Below are positions 12,510-22,867 of a DNA stretch of 64,000 bases, piece after piece. Positions within the stretch are counted from its first letter, which is position 1. Every line of letters starts with the position of its first letter. The stretch comes from Isoetes taiwanensis (Eukaryota > Streptophyta > Lycopodiopsida > Isoetales > Isoetaceae), in NCBI GenBank assembly GCA_021234155.1, contig JAJEKV010000004.1, positions 5,454,109-5,518,108 of the forward strand, given 5' to 3'. Both the position numbers and the translations under genes were made by a program. The notes beneath the pieces are model-generated. The model worked only from the letters and a program-made list of their open reading frames with translations. It was not told where the DNA came from and made no database searches.

Positions 12510-15176
12510 TGTTGGAATTGACCCATGACATCATTCAAAATGGCCAAGTCATCGAACATGTCATCTTCATTGCCAAGTCACATCCAACACGTGTCACCCC
12601 ATCAAAATTCCATCCTTTGCAAGGATTCTTTAATTTAAGGTGTTTAAGCTCATAAAGGTGACATATCATCTTGCCACATCATCATCAACACATCCACGTC
12701 ATCATTCACATGCCATACACATCATCTCCACCTCACCTCATGTTTTGACTAGAAAAAATATTCTTAGCCAAGTTGTTTGACACCTCATTACCCCTACTTA
12801 TTGCCAACTCATCATTCCTACATGCCACATCACCATTCTCATATGCCTTTTCAAAGCAAAAAAATTAAAAAGCCTTCTTGCAAAAAAAGATTCCACCATC
12901 ATTGAGAGCATAAAAAAAGATTCCTTTCGCAAAAAAGAAATTCAAAAAAGGAAATCCGGATGTTGTGTCTTCTTACCTTGTGCGGTCTTCTTACCGGGTG
13001 CTGGCTATTCATGACACACTGCCCCCTTCAGGCAAGTGGTCTCTGCAGCTTCCGGGTTCTCGATGGCGCTCGGTTTGGACGTGAACATGGAGCTCACTTC
13101 CCCCACCGAAGGTTAGGGTGCTTCTGTGGCAGGTGATGCACCGCTGTATCAGGGTGAATGCCCTTGTGAGTCGGTTTAGGCCGGGTGTGAGCCCTCTCTG
13201 CCCTTGTTGTGGCCTTCATCGTGAGACTGTGGAGCATTGTCTAGTTTTATGCCCTCACTTGCGCTGTTTGGGATTGGGTTAAGGCTACGTTTTGGTGAGA
13301 TTGACTAGCCGCCATTTGCTGCTTCATTGTGTATCCCGGTGCTTGGCCGCTCTTGTGGCAGCAAGCCTTGCATCTGTGCGTGGCTTGGTTGGTGTGGCGG
13401 ATTTGGAAGCGGCGGCGGTTGTGGATCTTTCAGAGGATTCAGCAGCCTGCAGCCTCTCTGATTCCTCGACTCAGGTACAAGCTATTTCAAAGCTTTCTGG
13501 TGTTCCCGGGAGTAGTAGAGCGGAAGTTTGCCATTTGACGGGACTTCTTGGGTGTTGTAGATGGTGATGGTCGTTTTTTGTACAGTGAAAGAGTTGCGGT
13601 TTTTCGTGAGTTTGTTGTGGAGTGTCGAGGTATCACTGTCTCTTTGGGGCAGTTCTCGTTCCTCCTCACTTGCTTTGTAACATTACCATTCTTTTAATAT
13701 ATTGATGACACAGTTCTTCAAAAAAAAAAAAAAAAAGTCGTTTATTTGTGGGAAGCGTGCCTAACCATATTTTGCAAAAAAATGTTTCCTATTTACCCCC
13801 ATGTGGTATACCCGGGTTGTGGGGCGGTGGAGGTACCGAGGCCCACGTGGATATAGCACGTATTGTTAATGATAATGATTTTATTATTCCTTATATACCC
13901 TTGCTTCCATTTCGAGTTGGGCCTGTGGGATATTTCGCAGTTTTTGCCAAAAACCTAATCTTCAAGAACTACCAAGATCCGGCAAATTTGCCTGAAACAA
14001 CCTCTCAATCATTATATTAAGACGTCGAATTGACCTGTAGCACACCAAGAACCTATCAGATAAGCTAAAAAACAAAATTCCGGCACGGATTTGCCAAGAA
14101 CAACATGAAACAGGGTTTTGATAAGAGGGAAATTGTTCTCAGAAGATTTTCGAGGGCTTTGAGGCAAAAGAGAGATCGACTGCTTTGAGGAAAGACCGGT
14201 TGAGATATCTGAAGCTCTGCCTTCCAAACTTTAGATTTTGCATGAATTACTGATGATTTATGAAGAATTTACCTGATTGTGTACCTTGTTTGATCCTATG
14301 CCCAAGACTTAGAGCTTGGGATTTTTATTCGATTGCTACGTAAACCTGAGTTGAATGAAAATTCGATCCTTGTTGACAAATTTCTGAATGCTTTCTATCA
14401 ATCTTGTGTCAGATAACATATTCGCACAACATTTAATCCTTGCATTCTAGCATGAAAAGCAGAATAGCAGAAATATTACATATAAACATCTGTAGGTTCA
14501 TGTTAGTTGAAGCATTTGTATAATCCATTGATAGGAATTTAAGTCTGCACCAATAGACCATTGATCTGTTCTCATTTCTCCTTATTTGCATTGTGCACAA
14601 GTGAGCTGCTTCTGATCATTTGCACAGATATTGTTGGCATTAATATTGCATAGAAAAGCAAAAGAGTGCATCCAAAACATCTGGCAGTCCTACAATTGCT
14701 TGCTGTTCATAGCCTATGACAGACAGTCAAACAAAAATCAAAATTCCTATAGAGATATTCATCTTTTTGCAAAAAGCATTCTTGAACATTATGTGCAGAC
14801 ATTCTGGAGAAGGAATCAAGCATCAAATCCTAAAAAGAAGTCACCCTTATCGAGTTAGAAAATTTGACTCTCTACCGGGGATATTGACCAAAAATTGACC
14901 CGATCAGAAATGCATTTTTGAAAGGCTTGCTCTGATCCATCTGATTTTGCTCCCGACATCCTTTAAGGTCTTGAGTAGCCTTATTATGAGTAAATTCTTT
15001 TTGGATTGCATCTGGCATCTCTTCTTGTAAGGCAGACTTTTTTCCCTTCAGGGAAAGTGGTTCAAAGTTTCTATTTGAGCACTCTCTTGGGATTTTTCAC
15101 TCAGAGTGGTTGCCTTAAGCAACATGGAGGTTCTAAACCACAGAGGTTGAAGGTTTTGCCAGGAACACCTTCAACA
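12510..15176 (+). mobile_element. Long LTR of the G-box family, carrying a LINE insertion
   Basis: The unit starts TGTTGGAATTGACCCATG and appears to end ACACCTTCAACA, inverted TGTTG/CAACA ends typical of plant LTRs. A second plus-strand copy, near 31800-34081, ends the same way (GCCTTCAACA). The 5' part is rich in CATCATC and CCATGTCAT words. At 13840-13860 a CCCACGTGG G-box lies about 50 bp before CCTTATATACCC, a TATA box, which looks like a U3 promoter. About 12960-13736 is a LINE 3' end inserted into it. No target duplication matches (ATTAG against CCTCT), so it may be one LTR of a larger broken element rather than a solo LTR. Boundaries are inferred. Confidence 0.55.
12960..13736 (+). mobile_element. 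5'-truncated LINE, RT zinc-binding 3' end with poly(A)
   Basis: The plus strand near 13090-13270 reads VRVLLWQVMHRCIRVN, then CPCCGLHRETVEHCL, the zinc-binding domain at the C-terminus of plant LINE ORF2 proteins. It is followed by about 450 bp of decayed 3' sequence and a 17-base A run (13720-13736). A 3'-only copy ending in poly(A) is the usual result of target-primed reverse transcription. The 5' boundary near 12960 is estimated from the change in sequence character. No target duplication was found. Confidence 0.72.
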
Positions 15177-15234
15177 CCTCTGGGAAGAAGCCTTGAAGAC
15201 AACCATACTGGTTCAAAACAAGCTCCCTTCATCG

Positions 15235-17930
15235 AGCATTAAAGGTAACATACCTGACTTGTTATGGCCAAATAGTAATGAAAGCATAAATTATGATTTG
15301 TTTAAAGCATATGGCTGTTTAGTGTATGTGCATGTTCCAAATGAATTGAGAAAGAAATTAGATGATAAGGCAAATATTGGTTTTCTTGTGGGCCATGATG
15401 AGGAATCAAAGGGATACAGAATATATGTACTAGAAAACAGGAAAATAATCATCAGTAGAGATGTATTATTTGATGAAAATATTTTGTACAAAGACAGATA
15501 CCAAAGGAAGGCAACTCACAAAGAAAAAGACATGGATGTGACAAAGGTTCAACAATAAGTAGACATTGTTTTAGACAAGGAGAAAGAAGATACCATGACA
15601 GAGACTCATGAAAATTCAACCTCTGAAAGTGATGGTTCAGTTGGAGAAAGCAGTGAAAATAAATATATTCCACCATTTACACCAGGCAAAAGGAAAACTC
15701 GGGCAGAAAAACGTTTAGAAAATGGTCCAGAGAATATTGAACAATATGCGAGAAATGACTTGCGAAGGAGCAGGAGACTTGAAAAACAACATGTAGAACA
15801 TGAGCAAATAATGGCCATTCTTGAAGGTATTGTAATTCCAAAGTCATATGAAGAAGCAGTAGAAAGTGCTAACAAAGATCAGTGGATTAAAGCTATGAAT
15901 GATGAGCTAGAATGATTTCAGAAAACACAAACATATGATTTAGTAGACCACCCTGTCAAAGAAAATGTAATAGGAAGCAAATGGTTATATAAAATAAAGG
16001 AAAATGCAGATGGAAGCAGAAAGTTTAAGGCAAGACTTGTGGCAAAGGGGTACATACAAAAGCAAGGACAGGATTTTGATGAAACATATTCACCTATTGT
16101 GAAATTAACCAGCATTAGAACCTTGCTGGCAATAGCAAATGCTCAGGACCTTGAACTGCATCACATGGATGTCAAAACTGCTTTTCTGAATGCCAAATTG
16201 GAAGAAAAAGGTATTTATGCAGCAAGCGCCAGGATTTGTACAACAAAAGAACAAAGTTTGGAGACTAAATAGGGCTGTTTATGGACTGAAGCAATCTCCA
16301 AGGGAGTGGTATATCTGCATGGAATATTTTCTTAGAGAGCAAGGGTTTGAAAAACTCAAAAATGATGGAAACGTTTATAGATATAAAAAAGCAGAAACAT
16401 TTTGCATCATAGCTCTATATTTTGATGACTGCGTCATGGCAACAAATCATTTGAATGTCATAAATCATTGCAAAGGAATACTAAGCACTAGGTTTGAGAT
16501 GTCAGACCTAGGAGAATTAAAACATTTCTGAGGAATTGAAGTGTGTAGAAACAGAGAACAAAAGATATTAAAGTTACAGCAATGCAAACACATAGAAAAC
16601 ATGTTGAAAAGATTCAATCTTGTTGATGCACATCCAGCAAAAACTCCAGTGGTTCCAGGACACAGATTGACAGAAGAATTGCCACTTAATGAGAAGGACA
16701 TAAAAGAAATGGAAAATGTTCCATACATGTCATTAATTGAATGTTTGTTATACTTGGCAAATAACAACAGACCAGACATATCATATATTGTAAATATTCT
16801 GAGTAGAAGGTGTCACAATCCAACTAAAGAGCTTTGGATAGCAGGCAAACGAGTTTTGAAATATTTAAAAGGGACAAAGACACGTGGAATAACATTTAAC
16901 TCAAAAGATTTGCAGCTATGTGCATACAGTGATACAGATTGGGGAGGAGATCTGTCCAATAGACAATCCACATCAGGGTTTGTTATATTCTTAAGTGGAG
17001 GAGCAATTACTTGGAAAAGAAAAAAACAAAAGGCCATTGCAATGTCTTCTGCAGAAGTAGAGTATACAACATTATCCATGGTTGCTAAAGAAATATGTTA
17101 GCTAAGAAGATTGATGGAGGAATTAGATTATAAGCAAACAAGTCCAACTCAGATATTAACTGACAACCAAAGTTGTATTGCCATAAGCATGTTGAATTAA
17201 ACATACACTTTATGAGGGACAATATATTGAGATGGTGTATGTCAACACAGCAAGACAGATAGCAGATATTTTCACAAAGGCCCTACAAGAAAATAAATTC
17301 AAGCAATTCAAGTCTGATATGAAGATTACAAAATTGTGTGATGAAGGAGGAATGTTGGAATTATAGGGTTGGTTCATCACAAAATTCTTATCTCAAAGAT
17401 CTCACACTTAGGTTGTACATATATTTGTATAGAAATTATAGTTGTAATCATGGAACCCTAACATTTTTTAAAGGGTTCATGATATATCATAGGTTCAATA
17501 GTTTATCTTGAACCTAATTATATTCTAAAAGGTTGAGCTGGCCCGAACTTATGGAGGGAAATCCCATATGAAAAGGATCTCGGCAAGTCGGCCAATTCCG
17601 ATGCCTAGACCGTCGAAGATCAACCTATTTGATTGCAAAGAGGCCGGCTCAGCTGATTGAGTTGGCCAGATAAATAGTTAAGGAGGAATTCAAGGTCTGA
17701 GTTAAGGGTTTCGGTTGCATCCCCATCGGGTCAACCTCGCTACAGTAACTAAGCCAATACCTTACCTACAGTGATTTTCGCTACAGTAATTTGATGGTTG
17801 ATATTGAAATTTAAAGATTTGAAATATAAGTCTTTGATACGTTTGATAATTTTATTGTTCCTTGTCTCGATGCTATACACTAATTCATCAAGCTAGCATT
17901 AGAAATAGACTTGTTTCTCTATTTCTAACA
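15235..17930 (+). mobile_element. 5'-truncated Ty1/copia retrotransposon
   Basis: The coding part begins within the integrase C-terminus (FKAYGCLVYVHVPNELRKKL, 15300-15360). It continues through the acidic linker, RT (16039-16531 with NVIGSKWLYKIKEN upstream, LHHMDVKTAFLNAKLEE, and YFDDCVMAT in place of YVDD) and RNase H (16541-17101, NNRPDISYIVNILSR, AYSDTDWGGDLSNRQSTSGF). Stops and frameshifts at about 15558, 15915, 16270 and 17101 inactivate it. A polypurine tract (GATGAAGGAGGAA, 17340-17352) directly precedes a 578-bp 3' LTR. Gag, protease and most of integrase are missing; upstream lies the G-box family LTR. It is better preserved than the first copia relic. Confidence 0.9.
17353..17930 (+). 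repeat. 3' LTR of the 15.2-17.9 kb copia element
   Basis: The LTR starts TGTTGGAATTATAGGG right after the polypurine tract and ends ATTTCTAACA, giving TGTTGGAAT/ATTTCTAACA inverted ends. Its start differs after the first ten bases from the TGTTGGAATTG LTR at 12510, so the two are different families. The matching 5' LTR is absent from the window, so no age estimate is possible. Confidence 0.72.
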
Positions 17931-18189
17931 AAATCTCTATCAGAGAAATATGTAAGCACTTTGATCATCATCCACCTATTTTGCATGTGCTTATATGCAA
18001 CTATTTTTTGCAATATATCTCATACCTAAATGCAAAGGTCAGCTGTCAGATTTTTTATGATACAAAACACAATGTCAAAAGAAATCATTCACAAACATTT
18101 TCTCAAGGATCGGATTTTCATTCATTTAAGCGCGCAGCAAACAAAGATAATCCTAAGCTATATGTCTTGGGCACATGATCAATTCAAGT

Positions 18190-18720
18190 ATTCAGTCAGG
18201 TAATTCATAGAAGATATCAGAAATTCGTGCATAATCTGGCATGTGGAAGGCAGATCCAAGCTTAAACCATCGAAACCGGTCTTTCCTCAAAGAACCTTGA
18301 TCAGTCTTTCACCTCAAAGCCCTCTAAAATCTCTGAGCATTTTTTTTCCCTTTTTAAAATCCTCTGTTCCGGCCTATTCTTGGCAAATCCGGGCCGGATC
18401 TTTATTTTTTTGTTAGATTAATGAGTTCTTGGTGCAATGTGGTCCAATCTGAAGTCTATAGACCATGATTAAGCAGTTGGTTCGGGTTGGTTTGCCGAAT
18501 CTTGGCGTAGCAGGGCATCTAGGGTCTTGGCAAAATAGTTCGATATATCCCACAGGAATGTTTCAAAAAAGTGGCTAAGGTATATAAGGCCCAAAAAATA
18601 CATCATTATTAATTCAGACGTGTTATGCCCACGTGGGATTCGGTACCTCCACCGCCCCACACGCCCGGGTGTACCACGTGGCGTACATAGTAAATGTCAC
18701 GTACATAGTAAACGCGTATC
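18190..18720 (-). repeat. G-box family LTR fragment, inverted copy
   Basis: Read on the minus strand this matches 13800-14250. The shared features are CCCACGTGGG then TTATATACC, a GTGGGATAT block, TTTGCCAAGA, GAGGGCTTTGAGG and GAGGAAAGACCGGTT. The order and spacing are the same, so it is a partial copy of the same LTR promoter region in inverted orientation. It sits just beyond the copia 3' LTR. Confidence 0.65.
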
Positions 18721-20042
18721 CTCATCCCACAATGCTAGAGCTCTGCTCTAACTTCTAAAGTGTAACCTTGGTAGTTCTTTGAAAAACAACCCATTGCCTA
18801 TGTACCTTTACGATGTGGTCTGCCACCTACTTCCCAAATGGACAGTGGCCAACTCTATGTTGGAATTGCATATGCTGCCTACATGTTGATAGGCTCCCTA
18901 GGTACTTCAACCATTCCTTTGGTGCCTTATGGTGCTTCAATCCCGTACATAAACTATGATTCCCCCAAGGAATTATACCATAATTCTGAAGATTACAACT
19001 CCAATCGAAGAACTTTTCTAAAGGCTTCTTCATCTAAATATCCTTTATGTTCCCAATATCAACCATGTTTTGTCACAATTAACTTATTTTCGTAAGTTAT
19101 CATGTCAACTTTGACTTTTGATTAGTTTTCAAATGTTGACATCTTTGGCTCCCCATAATGAGACGGACAGACAGACAATGTTGTCAAGTAGGGGACAATG
19201 TTGTTAAGTAGTGTGCAAGGTTGTTAAGTAGGGGACAGACAGACAGACGGACGGATATAAGTTAACGTCCACGGAGACTATAATTTTAAGGTATTCAAAG
19301 AGTGCGGTGTTTTAATTACTTTTCTCGTCTTGTTATACGTATTTAGTGCATTAAAACTAAATATCTTAGGTAAACAAAATTATATGACAGTTCAGAATAG
19401 GATCACAGTTCACAATGGCACCACAGTTCACATGAGAGGCTAATAAATTGTTTAATTATTAATTCATAATTATTTGTCACTATATTATTTTTCCTTCCAT
19501 GCCTCCTTCAAGGATATAATTGGTAATGTCATCTTTGTGCATGTATAATAAATATTATATTTCAAGAATTCGAGATGCTAGTATCAAAGCATGTAAACTT
19601 TTTATCGGTATTTAAATGCAATCATTTGATGTGGATAGCTATTGTCCATTTTTCGCAACATAATCACCTTGTAATTGAAGATTAATGCTTAGATACTAAA
19701 GGTTAAGGGAAAAGATCTACATAAAAGGCAAGTCTAAGTTTGGCAGATTCAAGTCTAAGTTTGAAAGACCTCCAAAGTCAAAGATTAGAATACCCCAACA
19801 AAACTACAGAATTTCATTATTGTTTCTAAGTTTGTAAATCTTACGTCCTCATTTATCTCGTTCCTTGATCAGATACATCCTACTAGAGTATCTATATAAT
19901 ATGGAATTGAAGAGACTGACACTAGGATATGTGTTATTACATTTCCATACCTTGAAGATCCACTGCATATCCTAAATCATCATCCCTACATGCTCTGAAG
20001 TTTAGCATCATCCAATAGCCAATAACCTCAATTGAAATTTAT
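18721..20042. other. Unassigned sequence with a small minisatellite
   Basis: No gene is supported. At 19160-19256, units around GTTGTTAAGTAGGGGACA occur about three times, flanked on both sides by GACAGACA runs. Around 19390-19435 a short CACAGTTCACA word repeats. The rest shows no recognisable element. Confidence 0.45.
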
Positions 20043-20122
20043 AGGGTGATGTAGCCACCATGGGAGGGGAATTCCCATATTTGTATGATAGGAGCATCGT
20101 ACCGATTCTGGGAGCATCACAG

Positions 20123-20134
20123 TGGTATCAGAGC
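20123..20134 (+). promoter_or_regulatory. Primer binding site for initiator tRNA-Met
   Basis: TGGTATCAGAGC lies one base after the LTR end GCATCACA (20121). It is complementary to the 3' end of plant initiator tRNA-Met, the usual primer for plant LTR retrotransposon reverse transcription. It fixes the orientation (+) of the element and shows that 20043-20121 is the end of a 5' LTR. Confidence 0.9.
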
Positions 20135-20515
20135 AATGATTCTGGTGGACCAGGTCATTGCACTAGCCATATTTTAGCTCACTAGACTGGTTAGTAGTGA
20201 GGGAGAGTCTTTTCTCTAGCTTAAACATACTCAGATACCTTCAGGAAGGATGGGTATGCTAATTGGGCAGGAATGGGTTGATTAGTGTAGAAACTTTTTT
20301 ATGAGGTATTAAGGTAAGACTGTTGTTTTCCTTATCTGTATAAGGTCACTTAATTCTGAGAGCCATAACTTCCTTTAGGAAGCTCGGATTGGGCTGATTT
20401 TTGTTCCGTTGTGATGGGAACCCTTTAATTAGCCTAGGGCAACTCTTGGACCGGTTGGCAGCATCAACAATTTGGCCAAAATCTAAATTCGGCGCCGACA
20501 ACATTTCATGTGCTC

Positions 20516-21579
20516 ACATATACTGTAGATGCTCACATGTCTTTTTTATACTGATTAAAGGGACAAATTCAGATTTAGCATAGCATGCTAAGCCTCCTTC
20601 CTCTCTACCCAATTCTGACGGTCGTTCCTTTGATGTCATACTAACTAACTGGAAACCGCTTGGTGTGGGCAGATTCCTCGCTTCGTGTGCCCATGTTTCC
20701 ACTAAAAGCAACTGATCTATTTTCTCCCAAAATATTTCTACTATAATTGATTTGATGTCACTAAAACCTCCAATGTTCCAGGCACAGATAGTAGGGTCTC
20801 TAATTCCTAATTCTTCTTTGGAGAGTACTTGCGGTTTGTCAAGACAGCCACATCTCCTTTCATGAAAGCCCAAAATCCGTCATCATGGTGTTGTTTTACT
20901 TTAGCCCATTCTTTCTGTTTTGTCTCTAACTGTCCCTGTGTTAAATCATTATCTAACCACATCTTCTCTCCTTTGAGATGGATTCGGTGTTTAAGCACCC
21001 TCTCTTTGGCAGCTTTGCTTGCGAATTTAACAATGACAGGTCTGTTTTTGTATCCCATCTTACCAATTCTGTAAGCTTCCTGTACCTCTGGTTCATGTAA
21101 GTGCATGGTTGTCTTGAAAAATTCTGTTACTGTCTGCATAATGTCTTCCTCCTCTAATTCTTCAAGTCCAGTAATTTTCATATTGCATTCTTTCTTTTGC
21201 CTTTCTGCCTTCTCATTTAAGCAATTATCAATAATTTCTTCCTGAGGTTCTTGGAATGCCTGCGAATTAGAAACAAATTCCAAAATCTATTTGACATCTC
21301 TGCCTTGCTCTTCTTGTAACATCAAAAGCTTTTGATTTTGTTCTTGCAGCTCTTTATTCTGTGTTTCTAGCGTAGCCAGCTTTTCTTTGCTTTCTCTAAG
21401 TTCTTCCAATAAGAATTGGATAAGTTCTGTTTCATAATTACCTGGATCCTGTCCTGGTATGTCCAATTGGTGCCCCCAGGTGTCTGTGCTACCAGAGGTA
21501 GTGCTTTGAGTGGAGCTTTGAGCCTACTGGGTCTAATAGAGGGGCCCGGATTTGGAACCCGACTAGCTTTTCTATCCAT
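20516..21579 (-). mobile_element. LINE 5' portion: ORF1-like protein and endonuclease start
   Basis: On the minus strand, 21579-21367 is a basic N-terminal stretch. Then 21283-20807 encodes a 158-residue ORF1-like protein: a KKECNMKITGLEELEEEDI segment followed by KNRPVIVKFASKAAKERVL and LDNDLTQGQLE, resembling the RNA-binding ORF1 of L1-type LINEs. A shifted frame at 20873-20514 carries TICAWNIGGFSDIKSIIVE and LLLVETW, the start of an apurinic-type endonuclease. The element stops there, so the 5' half survives and the 3' half is lost, the opposite of normal 5' truncation. It interrupts the gypsy gag region. Confidence 0.7.
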
Positions 21580-22250
21580 TTGCCCACGATGCTCACGATG
21601 CTCACGATGGTATAGTTCACGATTAGCTTTTCAGGATGCTCACGATGGTACAGTTCGATGTTTAAACCTGAGATGTTCGGGATGCTCACGATGCTACTGT
21701 CAGTCCGGTTGGTCGGTTAGGTTTTCAAGAAGTGCCCACTTGGTTGCCCACTTTCCCAAGATTAAATATCCTATGAAGTTCTTAGAAGGCCAAACTGACA
21801 ATACATCATTAGACAGATCCAGGAGCTTTGTGAAACATCAAATTTCACCTAAAATAGACTGTTGAATGGAATGTTATAACTAAAATTGTAATAGTGCCTA
21901 GAAAAGCACCATCTGACGATTAGTCTGATGCAATATCTGACGAATAGTCTGACGCAAAATCTGATGCTATGTCTGACGTTATATTTGACGCATTTTCTGA
22001 CGATTATTCTGACGCACATCTGACGCTTTTTCTGACGATACATATTTGACGTATGTTCTGACGATTAATGTGACGCTTAACCTGACGAATGCTTCTGACG
22101 ATTTATGTGACGATATGTCTTATATAGTATCGTCAGGAAAAGCATCAAAGTAGTAATCGTCAGTACGTTCGTCAGCCTGTACGTCAGGCAAAAATCTCTC
22201 TAGACAGTCTGATGATTTTTTTCACAAAAAATGCTCATTTCCTTGTAGTG
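21580..22250 (+). mobile_element. CACTA-type DNA transposon, 3' terminal region
   Basis: The segment ends TTTCCTTGTAGTG at 22250, the reverse complement of the CACTACAAG terminus that defines CACTA (En/Spm) transposons. The adjacent 300 bp is packed with short TCTGACG/CGTCAGA units, as expected for the subterminal transposase-binding region of these elements. Gypsy gag-related coding resumes immediately after (VAEVEAKALSLEED). The opposite CACTACAAG end was not found nearby, so the element is truncated. The left boundary is only estimated; the 21585-21690 stretch has repeated GATGCTCAC words of unclear origin. No transposase coding was recognised. Confidence 0.72.
21908..22216 (+). repeat. 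CACTA subterminal repeat array (TCTGACG units)
   Basis: About twenty copies of a 7-base TCTGACG-like word occur at 10-16 bp spacing, with AT-rich spacers. Beyond about 22125 the word appears mainly in inverted form (CGTCAG). Such arrays bind the transposase in CACTA elements. The spacing pattern and switch of orientation are directly visible; the binding role is inferred from the family. Confidence 0.75.
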
Positions 22251-22867
22251 ACAGTAGCGGAGGTAGAGGCTAAGGCTCTTAGCTTGGAGGAGGACACCCC
22301 TAAGTACCAACCGCCATATCCTTCTATCTTTGGACAGAACAGGGGTTATACACCATACCGCAAACGCTCACCTAGCCCGGGGACTCGTGCCTCGACTGGA
22401 TATCAAAAGCATCATAAGAAAGTCTCCTTCACTATTCCAGATAAGCCTGCTAGTACCACGGGAGCTATTCAAGGTATTCTTCAGGCAATTCCCAGGGAGG
22501 TTCGTGAGCAGGAATGCCCATACATCACCCAAGCTGCCCAAGCTGCTCTTGCCGAGATCAATTGGGAGGATTGTGAACCGGAGAATGTTGCTGATGGCGA
22601 GGCACCAGCCTATATACAAAGTCTCATATTTATGCCACTATTGAGACATGTCAAGCAGATAGTCAACCTTCTGTCATATCCACGGTTGGCCAAGTAGACA
22701 GTAAGCCCTTTATCATTCTTACGGACACGGGTACTATGCACAATTTTTTTTTTTTTTTTTGAAGAACGTGTTTTACTTCATATTATACACTCAAAATATT
22801 ACAAAGTATTTCCAGAAGTAAGAAATGTCCCTGAAGCATCAATCACTTTTAGATGATCACTCCATAT

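Noticed and set aside
13292-13567. 91-codon frame as a separate gene
   Set aside because: It is the decayed 3' part of the LINE inserted at 12960-13736.
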